In this document: piece after piece, positions 1 to 12,942 of the stretch
Position numbering within the stretch: position 1 is the first letter of the stretch
Layout of the letters: each line of letters begins with the position of its first letter
From: Chondrus crispus
Lineage: Eukaryota > Rhodophyta > Florideophyceae > Gigartinales > Gigartinaceae
Assembly (NCBI RefSeq): GCF_000350225.1
Contig: NW_005178999.1
Location: forward strand, 132,256 to 196,255
Reading direction: 5' to 3'
DNA: 64,000 bases
Notes under the pieces: generated by a model
Told to the model about the DNA's origin: nothing
Databases searched by the model: none
What the model saw: the letters and a program-made list of their open reading frames with translations, nothing else
Position numbers and translations under genes: made by a program

Positions 1-3000
1 TGGTCCTCGAAGAACGCGGAGTCCCGGGACTCTGACTGTCGTGCCAAAACGGTTTGGCAGAAGTCATCCACGCGTTGCTCCTCGGCTATCTCCTCTATCG
101 TAAGAGGGGCCGGAAGGTCGTCCTGCGGTGGGGCGACCGGGGAGTCGAGCGCGCTAGCCTCGGGGTCTTCGGCGCGCTGGATGTCGGTGGCGTCGAACTC
201 GTCGTTCTCCTCCCAAAACGAATTGGGTCCTTGGAGAGCGGGGGCTTCGTCGTCACCTCGCGGTTCGTCGCGCGTCCGTGTGCGCGACCTTGTTCGGGCT
301 TCGGCTTGATTCCGTGTCGTTACGAAGACATGGACGGCCTGATGATCACAGCTCGCGGTACAAGCGTGGTCCGCGAGCTCGTTCGATACGTCTCGAACTG
401 CCGTGCCCCCGTCGAAAGTGGGGATGTCGTCATCCACCTCGACGGTGGAGCGAAGGTCATCGGCGACCTTCGGCGACACGAGGCGTGACAGGGCATCGGG
501 CACCTGGTGCAAGCGCCCGGGGCGGTACTGAATGGTGAAATCGTATTCAGCCAGACGTAGCCGCCACCGGGTGAGTCTTCCGGAACTCTCGGTGAGGGAC
601 ATGAGCCATCGGAGGGCGTCATGGTCCGTCCGTACGGTGAACTTCGTGCCTTCTACGTACGGCCGTAGTGTGCGGACGGCCCACACTACGGCGAAGCACT
701 CGCGTTCGGTAGCGCTGTAGTTGCGCTCACTATCGGACAGTGAGTACGACCAATACCCCACGGGGCGCCAGTCGTTCGGCTCTTCGTGCTCCTGAAGTAA
801 GGTGCAGCCGAGTTGGTAGGCACTCGCGTCGGTGTCTATCATGTACGGACGACCGTGCCGGGGCAACGCGAGGATCGGCGGAGCGATCATGCACTTCTTA
901 AGGTTCTCGAACGCCTGAAGTTGCAGCTCCGTGGGGTTGTAGAAATCGGGATCCGAATCCTTGCGCGTCATGTCGGTCAGAGGACGCGCAATCTTAGCGA
1001 ACCCCTTAACGAATCGGCGGTATACGTTACACGCCCCGAGGAACGAGCGCACTTGCGTCAACGTCCTCGTGAACGTGAACGTCTTGAAAGCGTCGGCCGC
1101 CGTATCGGCCACGCTCAACTTGCCTGGGGAGATGACGTGCCCCAGGTAGTGCACCTTCGGTCGGAAGAAGCTGCACTTCTTGAGCTTAAGGGAGATACCG
1201 GAACTCCGCAGTAAGCTCAAGACGGTATCAAGATGCCTCGCGTGTTCTCCATGCGTACGGGAGAACACGATCACGTCGTCGAGATAGACGAGGCATATTT
1301 GCCAGCGGACTCCGGAGAGTATTATATCGAGCGCACGTTGGAAGGTGGCCGGTGCCCCTTTGAGTCCAAACGGCATGCGCAAGTGGCGAAACGTGCCCAT
1401 GTGCGTCGTAAACGTGGTCTTATCCCGGTCTTCCGGAGAGACCGGGATCTGCCAATAACCGGAATTGCAGTCCAGCGTGGTGAAGACGGCTGCATCTCCT
1501 AACGAGTCGATGCAGTCGTCCATCCGTGGCAGCGGGTACGAATCCGCTGCCGTCTTCGCGTTGAGACGCCGGTAGTCCACGCAGAACCGAAGAGAGCCGT
1601 CTTTCTTCGGTACGAGCACCACGGGGGACGCCCACTCGGTGCTCGCGGGTTCGATAACCCCTGCGTTCAACATCTTGTTGACCTCCTTCGCGACCATTTC
1701 CCGCATGGCCGGGCCCTTCCGATTGGGCATAGAACGAATCGGTTTCGTTCCCGGTTCGACGGGGATGCGGTGCTCCGTGGCTTGGATCGTTCCAAGCGCA
1801 CCGCTCCACAAACTCGAGTGCTTACGGAGCATCTCGAGCACGTGGCCACGGAGCTTGTCATCATCGATGTATGACAGGTCGATCTCTTTTTCCCAATCCA
1901 TCGGTGGATTTTCGGGATCCTTTTGCTGGGGGAGTACAGTACCCCTCGCCGTCGGTTGGCCTAAAGGTGACCGTTCGACCGGTTTGACCCCCCTGCCCCC
2001 GGTGGTCTCATCGTCGGAGTTGGATCGGCCAACTCCTACCCCACCGACTTGGTCGGTCAAGTCGGTCAGGTGTAGCGCGTGCGCGATCCCCTCGGCGACC
2101 TTACGTTCGGGAGTGAGGATCGCGAGGGGGTTGCGCTTCGCGTATCCCACGACGGTGTGCTTCGAAAGCCTTCTTTCTCGTCGTGAGAAATTCGCGACGA
2201 TGACGTCGAAGGTCTGATTCGGTAGGACCTCCGCGACGCCATTCGTCAGCCTCACTCCATGTCGGTGTTGGAGTGAGGGCTTGGGTTCCAGGAACACGAG
2301 GCCCCTCCCCGCGGTTGTCACACGCACGCGGGCTTGTGACATCGCGGGGATGGTAACCCAGCGGGCGATTCGGATCGCTTGCGGGGCCTCCTCGCGTACG
2401 TCTGGCCGACCCGTGTGTCGCCCGTGTCGCCTGGTAGGGGGAGTCGACTCCCCCTTTCCGTCAACGATGGCGACGGAACCGCCTTGGCGTAGCTCCATTC
2501 GTTGAGCTTCGATGTCGATACATCGCACGTGCGTATCGATGAAGACCGTGCCGAGAAGGACCGGCACGGCGAGCTGGTCCGCGACTACGAACGGAATTCG
2601 GAACACCGTGTTCCTCAACCGCACGACCAGGCGGACGACGGCCGAAAGCTTGAGGGGGTTGCTATTCGCGCCTGCCAATCGTGGCAGAGGTGCGTCGTGC
2701 ACGACGTAACGGGTCCAATCGGGAGGAAGGTCGGCCTTCCTCACCAGATTATACCCGGAGCACGTATCAACAGCGATCGTGCGGGGTTTAAATGCATTTC
2801 CCTCTGTGGCTATCGAGCCGAGGACGTTGTAGATCTTCGACGTCAGAAGGCAAATGACGCCGTCGACAACCTTCGGGGCGACCTTATCGGTGAGGTCGTT
2901 CCGCCGGGGCCTTCGATTTCGGTGCTGGCCCCGCTTGCGTTTCCTTCTCCCCCTTCCTTGGGGCGTCCGCGGACCGGTGACGCCCCTCGGATTACTCGAG

Positions 3001-3260
3001 TCCGTACGACACGGACCTTTCTCCGGCGACCTTGGGCTCGCAGGAGTCAGGGGGCGACCGAATCTTTTCGGTCGTCGTTGCCCCTGGCGCCATCGTTACG
3101 CCACACCGGGACGTCGGCTGTCCCGGTGTATTGTTCCCCTAACGTCGGGCCTTCGGAGGCCTCGACGTTTGCTCCCTCCTGTATCGGCATTGTAGGGGTT
3201 CCCGTGCTCGCCTCCGGTAGCGGGGGATGTATTATCGGACAATACCCCCCGTGTCCTTGG
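1..3260 (-). CDS. pol: pol region of element A (protease, RT, RNase H; continues off window)
   Basis: Minus-strand translation shows an aspartic-protease-like domain around 2,800-2,500, a reverse transcriptase domain around 1,750-1,150 and an RNase H domain around 880-500. The last few hundred bases to the window edge match the linker that usually precedes integrase. It is closely similar in protein sequence to the pol part of element C at 6,726-9,400, so the two belong to the same or sister families. Confidence 0.85.
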
Positions 3261-3330
3261 CGAGCACGCGGGGTCGGATCTAGTTCGTGGGGAAAAGACG
3301 GCTCACGCGACCGCGTGTACGTAACCGTCT

Positions 3331-5901
3331 TTACCCTTTTTTCGAACTACCCGTGCTATCGGAGCTAACCTCCTGGCTATCGACGGCCAGGTCCTCTTCC
3401 GGTAGCCGGTCGCGTGGGTCGGGACGATTCCCCCACTGCGGCTCGGCGGCCTTGGCGAAGTACTCCGGTACTTCCGGGCCTTGACCTGCGGCGTCCGGTC
3501 GTCGCAGGATATGGGGGACGAAGCAAGTCGGCTCTCCTTCGTGACCCTCCGTGGGTAGAGGGTACGGGTCCTCTACCCAGTCTTGCAGGTACATTATCGC
3601 ATTTTGTACCTGTTGGGGTAACCGAGAACGGTCTCGGTCCCCTCTTTCTCCTTGTCGGGGGTACCTTGTGTCCGCCTGGCGATAGGCGGGTCGATCCCGA
3701 CGATCGACTTCGTTACGACGGTACCCGCCTCCACGGGGGGCGAAGCGTGCGCCCCCACCCGTTCGGTTCGGGAAACTTTGACGCGGAGGACGGCCCTCGC
3801 CCACCGCTTGCCGGAGGAGATTGCGCGCACCGGGGCGCGTCTCCATCTGGTAGCGGTAGTTCCTATACGCCGTGAACATTCGTTGTTCCGGCGACAGGAA
3901 CGGGCACGCGTACATGGCATGCCCGTACGTACGGCATAGCCAGCACACGTACGCGCTGCCGTCCGTTGAGGCGAAGGTCGCCGCGTGCCGCGCCTCCTCA
4001 TCGGTGAGGAGGGGCACGCGAGGCGAGGCGCTTCCCTTATCTCGATTCGAGATATCGAGCTCGGCGACGCGGGGGTCCGTGCCCCTTGCCACTCTTGGAG
4101 TGGCCGCGAATGCGGTCGCGTAACTCGACGTCGTTCCGGTCGACATCGGTGAGGGGGTTCGTGCCCCCACGGGCCCTGCTCCTTGCGTAATGAGGACAGG
4201 GTCGGCCTGCCACTCACCCTCCCCGATATGGAGGGTCGAGGCGGGCGAACTTGTCGCGGCGGACTTCGTAGTCCTGCCAGCCTTCCCTGCCGGTTTCGAA
4301 TCCGGCAGAGGTAAACCGCGCCGAGCGCGGTACGTTGTACCTTCCGCCGTGGCGATACGGCGGATGGTCGGAAGATCGGTCTTCTGACTGCCTGGCAGCC
4401 TTTGCACAGTTTCGGATACTGCGGCACGGGTTGCCGGTGCAAGTCCCCGCACGAAGTAGTGCGCGAGGGACTGTTCGGAGAAGACTGCCGTGCATCGGAA
4501 CGCGGCAGTCTCGAGTCGGTCAGCAAACGTGCTTTCCGTCTCATGCGATTGCTGTCACGCCGTAGCGACAGCGTCGTACGCTTCACCTAACACGTCGTCC
4601 GTGAGGTAGCGTTTTAAGAATTGATTCACGAGTCCCGGCCAGCTCACGTCGTCGTGGAGCTGGCCGGCGCGGAGGCCACGCATCGTATAACTCGTATACA
4701 GGCGCTCCGCGTCGCGCTCGAGGAAGTGCGCGAGGACTCGTACCGCAACACCTTCGGTCAGGTGTTGCGCGTTGAAGGTGATTCGGATATCCTTCAAGAA
4801 CGGCAGCAGCTGGATCGGGTCGGTGCCGTCGAAACTGCGCATCGTGGGACGGATCCCACGACAGCGTTGGACGTACTTCGCGATCCGTCCCGCGTCACCC
4901 GAGGTAACGAGCCTCGAGGTGTTATCCAAGCGGTACATACGATAGTCAGCAACGGCGCTGAACTCTTGGATCATCGTATGTACTGGCTCGAGCTCGGGTT
5001 CAGCGGGACCCAGCGTGCCGAAGGAGGTAACCGGTAGCGTACGGACGTCTACCGGACCTGGATGCTCGGCGTAACTCGCCGGCGGGTAGCCGCCCCAGCG
5101 GGGATCGACGGAGAACATCGGTTCTCCGGATCCGCGGGCGGCTCCTCCACGGTCCTTTTCGTCCGCGTACGATACGCGGTCCACTTGCCGCCTACTTCCG
5201 GCGATAGGCGGCAAGGCTTGGGTCTCAGACGCGAAGTGCGCGTCTATCGGAGGACGGCTTCCTTCTGCAGTCCGACTGGTAGCGGCACCAGTCGGACGCC
5301 AACCCTCGGGGGCGGTGGCGCTCGGAGGTACGGTACCACCGGGCCCTCTCGAGGGGGCACCGGGTAGCCTTTCGGCCATGGTACGTTCCATGTCACGAGC
5401 ACGCCGACGAGTGGCGTCGAGCTCAGCGGAGAGGTGCGCGAACGCACCCAATTGCTCTGCGGACGGAGAGGTTCGGTCCTCGGGTCGTCTCACCGAGGTC
5501 GGCCTCTCAGGACGACCTTGCCCGGACGGTCCGGGCGAGGCGAAACGGGAGTCTTCGACGAGCACGATCCGCAAGTGTAACTCGTCGATCAGTGCTCGGA
5601 GATTCTCTAAGGACTGCGTCACTCTATCGAACCTCCCTTCACGCAGGGAGCGGAGTTCGGCCATGCATCGAGTGTATACATGGTCCGATACATCGATCCG
5701 AAGGGAAGTACGGACTTCCTCGATGTATTCGGCTATGCGTTCGAACATCGCCGCCGCTCTTTCCTCGGAGGAACCGAGCGACGGTTCGCGGTCACGAGGA
5801 CCTGCGTCGCCGTCGCCCGACGGGGCGGATGGGGACTGCACAGCGGCCGGACTCAGATCCGCCGCTTCGGAGCGGATCGAGGGCTCAAACTTTTGGCTCA
5901 T
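3331..5901 (-). CDS. gag: gag region of element A
   Basis: This minus-strand coding region begins about 80 bases inside the LTR. The first part encodes an Ser/Pro/Arg-rich N-terminal section and a helical capsid-like section typical of gypsy Gag. The later part contains a zinc knuckle of the form C-X2-C-X4-H-X4-C near 3,940-3,900 within an Arg/Gly-rich tail. It would package the element RNA. It is read as a retrotransposon structural gene fossil; I make no claim about whether it can be expressed. Confidence 0.75.
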
Positions 5902-5962
5902 CTCGACGCGATCGGTTCGCGGAGGGAAGCGGAAGTCTTCTCGGAGATCGGACTCCAGGGTC

Positions 5963-5980
5963 TTCTAGGTCGGGAGACCA
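5963..5980 (-). other. primer-binding site of element A
   Basis: One base inside the LTR the minus strand reads TGGTCTCCCGACCTAGAA, starting with the TGG expected opposite a tRNA CCA end. The identical 18 bases follow the 5' LTR of element B. I could not assign the tRNA species. Confidence 0.7.
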
Positions 5981-5981
5981 C

Positions 5982-6664
5982 TGTAGCATAAACACCCCCA
6001 GCGATAGGGGTGTATGCGCAGTTCGACCGAGACCCCGTCCGATCGGGAAGACGGGGGTGAAGCAGGACACCAGCTAACGGCACCGGGCAGTGGGCCCGGG
6101 TAGCGTGGTAGAGCGGGAACGGGGAGGACGCCGGTACGCGCGAGCGGTTCGACGCCTCGACGCCCCGGCGCGGTACTGGGTAACGATCCAGTACCGACGG
6201 GCGGAGGCGGAGCCGACTCGCGGGCGTACCGCGCGCGTCCTCAACCCGCGCTCGGTGCCGCTCTAAGGTAGTTAGCGAGCGCTACCTTAGAATAAGCGGG
6301 AAGTCGGACCTTGACGGCCGGTGGGTGACAAGTCCGTGCTTGTCCTCCTCTCCCGCCGCCGGTCCGCTCCATATTTAATGTACATAATAACCTATCATAA
6401 TAGTACAGTACCGATGTACTGTAGCGACGTACTGCAGCGACGTACTGTCGCGGTCGGTCGACACTGTAATACTGTCAGCCATCGGGGCTGACAGTACACG
6501 TGTGTGTGTGTGCTCTTCGGTCCCGCGCGTACACGTGTACACGTGCGCCCCCTGTACTCGGGGTTACACGTGGTGGTACTGTAGAGCATCGAGCTCTACA
6601 GTAACCGATCCGATTCTGAGTTGATCTAATCTAAAATAAAGCCCCAGGGGGGGGTTATACTACA
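5982..6664 (-). repeat. 5' LTR of element A
   Basis: On the minus strand it starts TGTAGTATAA and ends TTTATGCTACA, giving TG...CA ends with inverted terminal bases. It is homologous along its length to the plus-strand LTR at 24,513-25,214. The upstream part (about 6,390-6,620) is packed with short inverted repeats built on GTACTGTAG/CTACAGTAC, and an AT-rich TATTTAA-type stretch at about 6,370 could be the promoter. Confidence 0.85.
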
Positions 6665-6725
6665 GGGCCAACGCCGGAGTCGCAGGCCCCGGCGGAACGA
6701 CCTCACCGATAAGGTCGCGCCCAAG

Positions 6726-9400
6726 GTGGTCGATGGCCTCGTATGCCTCATGACGTCGAAAATATATAACGTCTTGGGCTCCGTGGCCACCGAAGGCAAC
6801 GCGTTTAAGCCCCACACGATCGCCGTCGACACGTGCTCGGGCTATAACTTGGTGAGGAAGGCCGACCTCCCTCCCGACTGGGCCCGCTACGTAATACGGG
6901 ACGCGCCATTACCACGCCTGGCTGGCGCGAACAGTAACCCGCTTCGAGTTACGGCGGTCGTCCGCCTCGCGGTCCGGTTGCGGAACACGACGTTCCGCAT
7001 ACCTTTCGTAGTGGCTGAACAACTGGCTGTTCCGGTTGTATTTGGGACCGCGTTCATCGATGCTCACGTACGCAGCATCGACATCGACGGACAGAAGCTC
7101 GAACTTCGTCACGGTGGCTCGGTAGCCATCGTCGATGGGAAGGGGGAACCGACTTTCCCTACCAGGCGACACGCTCGCCAAACGAGTCGTCCGGAGGTAC
7201 GCGAGGAGGCCCCGCAGGCGATCCGAATCGCCCGCTGGGTTACCATCCCCGCGATGTCGCAAGCCCGTGTGCGTGTGACAACCGCGGGGAGGGGTCTCAT
7301 GTTCCTGGAGCCCAAGCCCTCACTCCAACACCGGCATGGAGTGAGGCTGACGAATGGCGTCGCGGAAGTCCTGCCGAACCAGACATTCGAAGTCATCGTC
7401 GCGAACTTCTCGCGACGGGAGAGGCGGCTTCCGAAGCACACCGTCGTGGGATACGCGAAGCGCAACCCCCTCGCGATCCTCACGCCCGAACGTCGAGTCG
7501 CTGAGGGGGTCGCGCACGCGCTGCACCTGACCGACTTGACCGATCAAGTCGGAGAGGCAGGAGCTGGCCGATCCAGCTCCGACAAGAGAGCAACCGTTGG
7601 GAATGAAGGGGTTGACCCGGACGAACGGTCACCTATATCCCAACCGACGGCGGAGGGTACTGTACCCCCCAGCAGAAGGATCCGGAAAATCCACCAATGG
7701 ATTGGGAAAAGGAGATTGACTTGTCATACATCGACGATGACAAGCTCCGTGGCCACGTGCTCGAGATGCTCCGTGAGCACTCGAGTCTGTGGAGCGGTGC
7801 GCTCGGAACGATCCAAGCCACGGAGCACCGCATCCCCCTCGAACCGGGAACGAAACCGATTCGTTCTATGCCCAATCGGAAGGGCCCGGCCATGCGGGAA
7901 ATGGTCGCGAAGGAGGTCAACAAGATGTTGAACGCAGGGGTTATCGAACCCGCGAGCACCGAGTGGGCGTCCCCCGTGGTGATCGTACCGAAAAAAGACG
8001 GCTCTCTTCGGTTCTGCGTGGACTACCAGCGCCTCAACGCGAAGACTGCAGCGGATTCGTATCCGCTGCCGCGTATGGACGACTGCATCGACTCGTTAGA
8101 AGATGCAGCCGTCTTTACGACGTTGGACTGCAATTCCGGTTATTGGCAGATCCCGGTCGCTCCAGAGGACCGGAATAAGACTACCTTCACGACACATATG
8201 GGTACTTACCGCCATTTGTGCATGCCGTTTGGATTAAAAGGGGCACCGGCCACCTTCCAACGTGCCCTCGATATTATACTCTCCGGAGTCCGCTGGCAAA
8301 TATGCCTCGTCAATCTCGATGACGTTATCGTGTTCTCGCGTACGGACGCGGAACACGCAAGGCATCTCGATACCGTCTTGAGCTTGTTGCGGAGTGCCGG
8401 CATCTCCCTCAAGCTCAAGAAGTGCAGCTTCTTCCGTGCGAACGTGCACTACCTGGGGCACGTTATATCCCCAGGTAAGTTGAGCGTGGCTGATACGGCA
8501 ATCGACGCCTTCAAGACGTTCACGTTCCCGAGGACGCTGACGCAGGTTCGCTCGTTCCTCGGGGCGTGTAACGTATATCGTCGCTTCGTCAAGGGCTTCT
8601 CGAAGGTTGCCCGTCCGTTAACCGATATATCGCGCAAGGACTCGGATCACGATTTCGATAACCCAACGGAGGTTCAGCTTCAGGCTTTCGAAAGCCTGAA
8701 GGCGGCGATGATCTCCCCGCCGATCCTCGCGCTACCACGGTACGGCCGACCGTACCTGTTGGACACTGACGCCAGTGCATATCAACTCGGGTGCACCCTC
8801 CTACAGGAGCACGACGAGCAAAACGATTAGCGCCCCGTTGGGTACTGGTCGTACTCGCTAAGCGATAGCGAACGGAACTACAGCGCTACGGATCGTGAGT
8901 GCTTCGCCGTGGTGTGGGCCGTCCGCACACTGCGGCTGTTCATCGAAGGAACCAAGTTCACCGTCCGGACGGATCACGACGCCCTCCGATGGCTCATGTC
9001 CCTCACGGAGAGCTTGGGAAGGCTCACCCGGTGGCGGCTACGTCTGGCTGAATACGATTTCACCATTCAGTACCGCCCCGGGCGCGTGCATCAGGTGCCC
9101 GATGCCCTGTCACGCCTTGTGTCGCCGAGGGTCGCCGACGACCCTCGTCCCACCGTCGAGGTGGATGACGACATTCCCACCTTCGACGGGGGTACGACCG
9201 TTCGAGACGTATCGAACGAGCTCGCAGACCACGCTTGTACCGCGAGCTGTGATCATCAGGCCGTCCATGTCGTCGTAACGACACGGAACCAAGCCGAAAC
9301 CCGAACAAGGTCGCGCGTGCGGACGCGCGACGAACCGCGAGGCGACTACGAAGCCCCCGCTCTCCAAGGACCCACTTCGTTCGGGGAGGAGAACGGCGAG
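6726..9400 (+). pseudogene. pol: pol remnant of element C (protease, RT, RNase H)
   Basis: Translation of the plus strand gives an aspartic-protease-like domain near 6,800-7,130, a gypsy reverse transcriptase domain near 7,800-8,560 and an RNase H domain near 8,740-9,130. The proteins are strongly similar to those of element A on the opposite strand. It is a broken fossil with a few interruptions. Confidence 0.8.
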
Positions 9401-9994
9401 TGTGGACCTCAACTCAAACGTGAACGCGGACGTTCACGCTTGAGGAGGCGGCCCCCAACCGCTCCGTCGCGGATTAACGTCAGACTGCACGGGCAGACCG
9501 AAAGGAGATGCGCGAAAGGACAGCTGACCCTATCGGAGGATCACGGGATGGGACAACGCCGGGCGTCAAGACGTATTGACGGACAGAGACAGTGCGAGAG
9601 GGCGCGAAGACGCCGGCACGCATCCGCAGTCAAGCCAACTAAGGGCATCCGGCGTCACCGACAAGACGCGGGAGCGAAGAAAGCACGTACCGTCTTGCGA
9701 AAACAAGGCCCCTCAGTTGAAGAGGAGGGACTTCGACGAGAACCCCGAAGTCCATCGTCAAGGAAACCAACTCCCCATTGCGGTAAGATCGCCGCAACGA
9801 TGCGTGACGGTAGGCCGTTACGCGAAGCGGAGCGACCGCGCGCGCCCTCTCTACAAGGTAAGAGAGTCATGGGAAGACAGCACAAGCCAGAAGTGAAGAC
9901 GCGTTAGTTTTCCCCTCGTGAATCGAATATGGAGGACGACCTCCGACGCACAATTATTACGCAGACGCCGACCTTTTCCGCGACTGCTGCCTCG

Positions 9995-9999
9995 GATAG
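9995..9999. repeat. target-site duplication, left (GATAG)
   Basis: These five bases are identical to the five immediately after the 3' LTR of element B (21,455-21,459), which is the footprint expected of an LTR-retrotransposon integrase. Confidence 0.9.
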
Positions 10000-10648
10000 T
10001 GTAGTGCACTGTACTCGGTACCGGGACAGCTGTCCTAATCTCGCCAAAATCGCGCTCGCCGCCACCACGTGTACCACGGGTACACGTGGACTCTTGTCTC
10101 TCTGCCGGACCATACTGGTGGACACGTGTGAGCCCTCTGCCACCTGTCGGGTCTATAGGGGCCGTTACTTGGTCCCCTCGCGGCTACACCCGTTATATTC
10201 TAGTTACTCTAATTTACAGTATAATTTAGCTTCGCCATGACGGCGACGGGGACTATATAGTCAACCCGATGATGATCAAAGTAAAGAGGCACGAAGCCTC
10301 GGGTCTTTTACCTTGGTTTCTGGAATCCAGGTTGTAGCCTCGACTCGGTACTGGCTCGCCCATACCGACCGAGCCATCTACACCCCTGGAATCCCAACTG
10401 CCTTCCCCGCGCGCGTCGACCCCAACCGCGCCAGCGCTACGTTAATTACTGTGCTGTCCGTTCTGTTAGTTCTGTTTTTCCTTTAATTCATCCTGTTTAT
10501 TGCTGACTACGTTGCTACTTTCCTACCGCGCAAGCCGCGCCCGGATCCCGGTTCCGGTCATCCACCGGGTGGTCTCCCGAATTTCCTTACGCGTCCGAAC
10601 GCGCGTCGCTCTGCCTACAGCCGCCACCCGTGGCTGTAGTGCACGACA
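10000..10648 (+). repeat. 5' LTR of element B
   Basis: It begins TGTAGTGCAC and ends GTGCACGACA, and is nearly identical to 20,806-21,454. A TATA-like CTATATAG at about 10,252 could start transcription. A hairpin of CGTGTACC/GGGTACACG type lies near 10,067. Confidence 0.95.
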
Positions 10649-10651
10649 TTT

Positions 10652-10669
10652 TGGTCTCCCGACCTAGAA
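10652..10669 (+). other. primer-binding site of element B
   Basis: Three bases after the LTR the sequence is TGGTCTCCCGACCTAGAA, identical to the site in element A although the LTRs of the two families are unrelated in sequence. Confidence 0.72.
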
Positions 10670-10783
10670 ACAGTCGATACTCTTGTGCATCCGAGTGTCC
10701 TCTTTCTTCCCTGACCTACTTTCCCTTTCTATCTCTCCTACCTACGCTTTTCCCTCACGCACCGATCGTTAGGTGTATTCGCC

Positions 10784-12862
10784 ATGGTGACCGGCTCCGA
10801 ATCGTCCCATGACACTCGTCCGAGAGACGTCCCGGCGCCCGTCGCGGCGTGGATCACGCGGAACCGCCGCGAAGGACTCCGTGAAGCCGAGAGGTTCTCT
10901 CTCAACTTAATCGAGGAGAAACTCAACTCGCACACCGCCAAGATACGCGAGATGTTGGACAGCCTTGTTGCTGGTAGGATCGCCGCTCAGGCGGAGGTAC
11001 AGTCCCAACAGGGACGTGATCGCCTCGCCGCACTAGAAGGCGTTCTAACTCGAGCGTGGCAGAAGGACATCGGGTCCACCGTCGACGAGACGCTCCCTCC
11101 CCTCCGGGAGGAAGTAAATCGCCTGACGCAGGAAGTCAACGACCTCCGTCGGCGTAACCTCGCCTTGGAAACGGCGCAGACACGACCCACCCCCGGTAGA
11201 CCGGACGAGTCGACCGCGTCGAAGCCAAGACCCAACCCGCAGTTACATGCGTTACAACCGTTGGACGAAAATCTACTGTTCGCCGACGTCACGAAGTCGG
11301 CTCTCACGGCCGCCGGGATCCCGTTCCCCGATCCCCTGACGATGGAGGGACACCGAGATCCTACCGGGGACCTAGCGGCCGCCCGAGGCCCGTCCCCAAG
11401 ATCGTCTCGCGACAAGAAGGTCAAGACCGAAGGCCACCGTCACAAGTCCGGCCACGGAAGCCGACCTGAACCGGAGGATTTCTCCGGTTACTCGGGGGGA
11501 TCCCCGCCCTCGGCTTCAGAATCCGACTCCGATTCGGACTCCGAAGCCGAGGCATTCACGGTACCACAACCGACCTTCGGCCCTAAGGCGAAGGGTGTCA
11601 CGGTGTGGAAACCGACCAACCATCGCTTCCGCGGCGCGTGTAATTATCGAGCTTACCGTCTCGTGAATACCGACCCCACCGTCGATGCAAAGGTGTACGC
11701 CACGACGCGTAAGCGCGTGCAATATTTCCTCGTCGTAATGGGAGAGTACAAGTTTAACGGGTCCGACCCGATCAAAGTCATCAGCTTTTTGGCTAGATGT
11801 AAGGAGAATTTCAACAACGCAGAAATGTCGGAGGCAATGGCTCTAATGGCCTTGCCGCATCTTCTCAACCCGCCGGCGAAGGAGGCGTACGAATCCCATC
11901 GAGGATATTTCCGACGCAATCAAGGGATTGCATCGTGGCCAGCAGCAGTGAACTGGTTGCTTCGTACGTATGCTACGAATATTCAGATCGAGCAAGCGCT
12001 CTCTGTGGTCCGGGATTTACGCCAAAAACCCGGCGAAGTGGAGACCGAGTATGCAACTCGTATGTTAACCGCCCTCGCGCGGTGTGGGGACATCCATTCC
12101 CCCTATGAACGCACTACCTTGTTCATAGAGGGCCTCCTTCCGGCGATCAAGCCGTTGGTGCTCCAAGCAAGGGAGAATGGCCCCCGATCCTCATTCGAAG
12201 ACACGGTGGCCGAAGCCCGCGCTCAAGGGGCGGCCTACCGCGCGTAGACGGCTGGCGGAAGAAGACGCGTCGACTTCGCGAGACCCGCCGCCAAGCAAGT
12301 GTTGGCGATGGCAGACAGTATGCCCTCATCGACAACCGCGGGTCTGACCCCGAGCTATCATACAGGCCTGGACGCCGAAAACCTCCTCGCCAATGACGAG
12401 CCATTCGCCGCCGCAGCTGGGTCCCCCTCATTTCCCACCGAGGGATCCTCATTCAACGACAAGGATTCGTTGTTCTACGGAGAGCGGCGGCCGACCTACA
12501 AGGACCCGCCCCGGCTTCCGAGACCGCGCGAGAAGTCTCCCGGGTGGGCCGGTCGAGAGGCAACCCGGGATATGAAGACACCTTCCCCGCAAATCATCTG
12601 CTACACCTGCTACAAAGTCGGGGATCATATTAACCCCGACTGTAGCATGAAGGTGCGCGATGTGTCGCTTGTCCCTCATAATTTTGAGAAACTCACGGCG
12701 GCACAGAAGGCCCGTGTTCCGGCAGACGCGTACTTGCGCGCTGTAGCCCTCCTCAGTTTCGAGGCGAATCGGCTGATCGCACCCGTCTTGCCGTCGAAGT
12801 CTCCCTCCGCGTCGGAAAATTCAAGACCCCCGAGAGGTAAAACCCCCTCTCCGAAAAACTAG
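10784..12862 (+). CDS. gag: gag region of element B
   Basis: The ATG at 10,784 follows the primer-binding site by about 110 bases. The product has a coiled-coil-prone N-terminal part, an acidic Ser/Asp-rich stretch, and a capsid-like helical part around 11,600-12,230. A zinc-knuckle-like cluster of Cys and His lies near 12,590-12,650. It corresponds to the structural protein of gypsy elements. Confidence 0.8.
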
Positions 12863-12942
12863 GAGACCCACAGCTGAAAATCGCTGACATTCCATCGCGG
12901 GACACCGCGTCACCTCCGCCCCCGAAGCCGGCGATCGGCGTC

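Larger units (their letters stand above)
1..6664 (-). mobile_element. Ty3/gypsy LTR retrotransposon A (3' end outside window)
   Basis: Read on the minus strand, the order is LTR, primer-binding site, gag, protease, reverse transcriptase, RNase H and the beginning of the stretch that precedes integrase, where the window ends. This order is that of the Ty3/gypsy superfamily. The LTR abuts sequence of element C in the opposite orientation, exactly inside C's protease-coding part, so A most likely inserted into C and the rest of C lies to the left of the window. The integrase and 3' LTR cannot be seen, so age from LTR comparison is not available. It looks comparatively whole in the visible part. 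Confidence 0.88.

Noticed and set aside
1420-1809. Open frames inside the RT part of element A and the matching ones at 7,789-8,178 in C
   Set aside because: The same shadow peptide appears in both relatives because the underlying RT sequence is conserved; the RT frame itself explains the bases.
3594-4586. Long minus-strand open frame of 330 codons overlapping the gag of element A
   Set aside because: It is Arg/Pro/Ser-rich and lies in another phase of the real gag frame, which has the capsid and zinc-knuckle pattern; high GC keeps it open.
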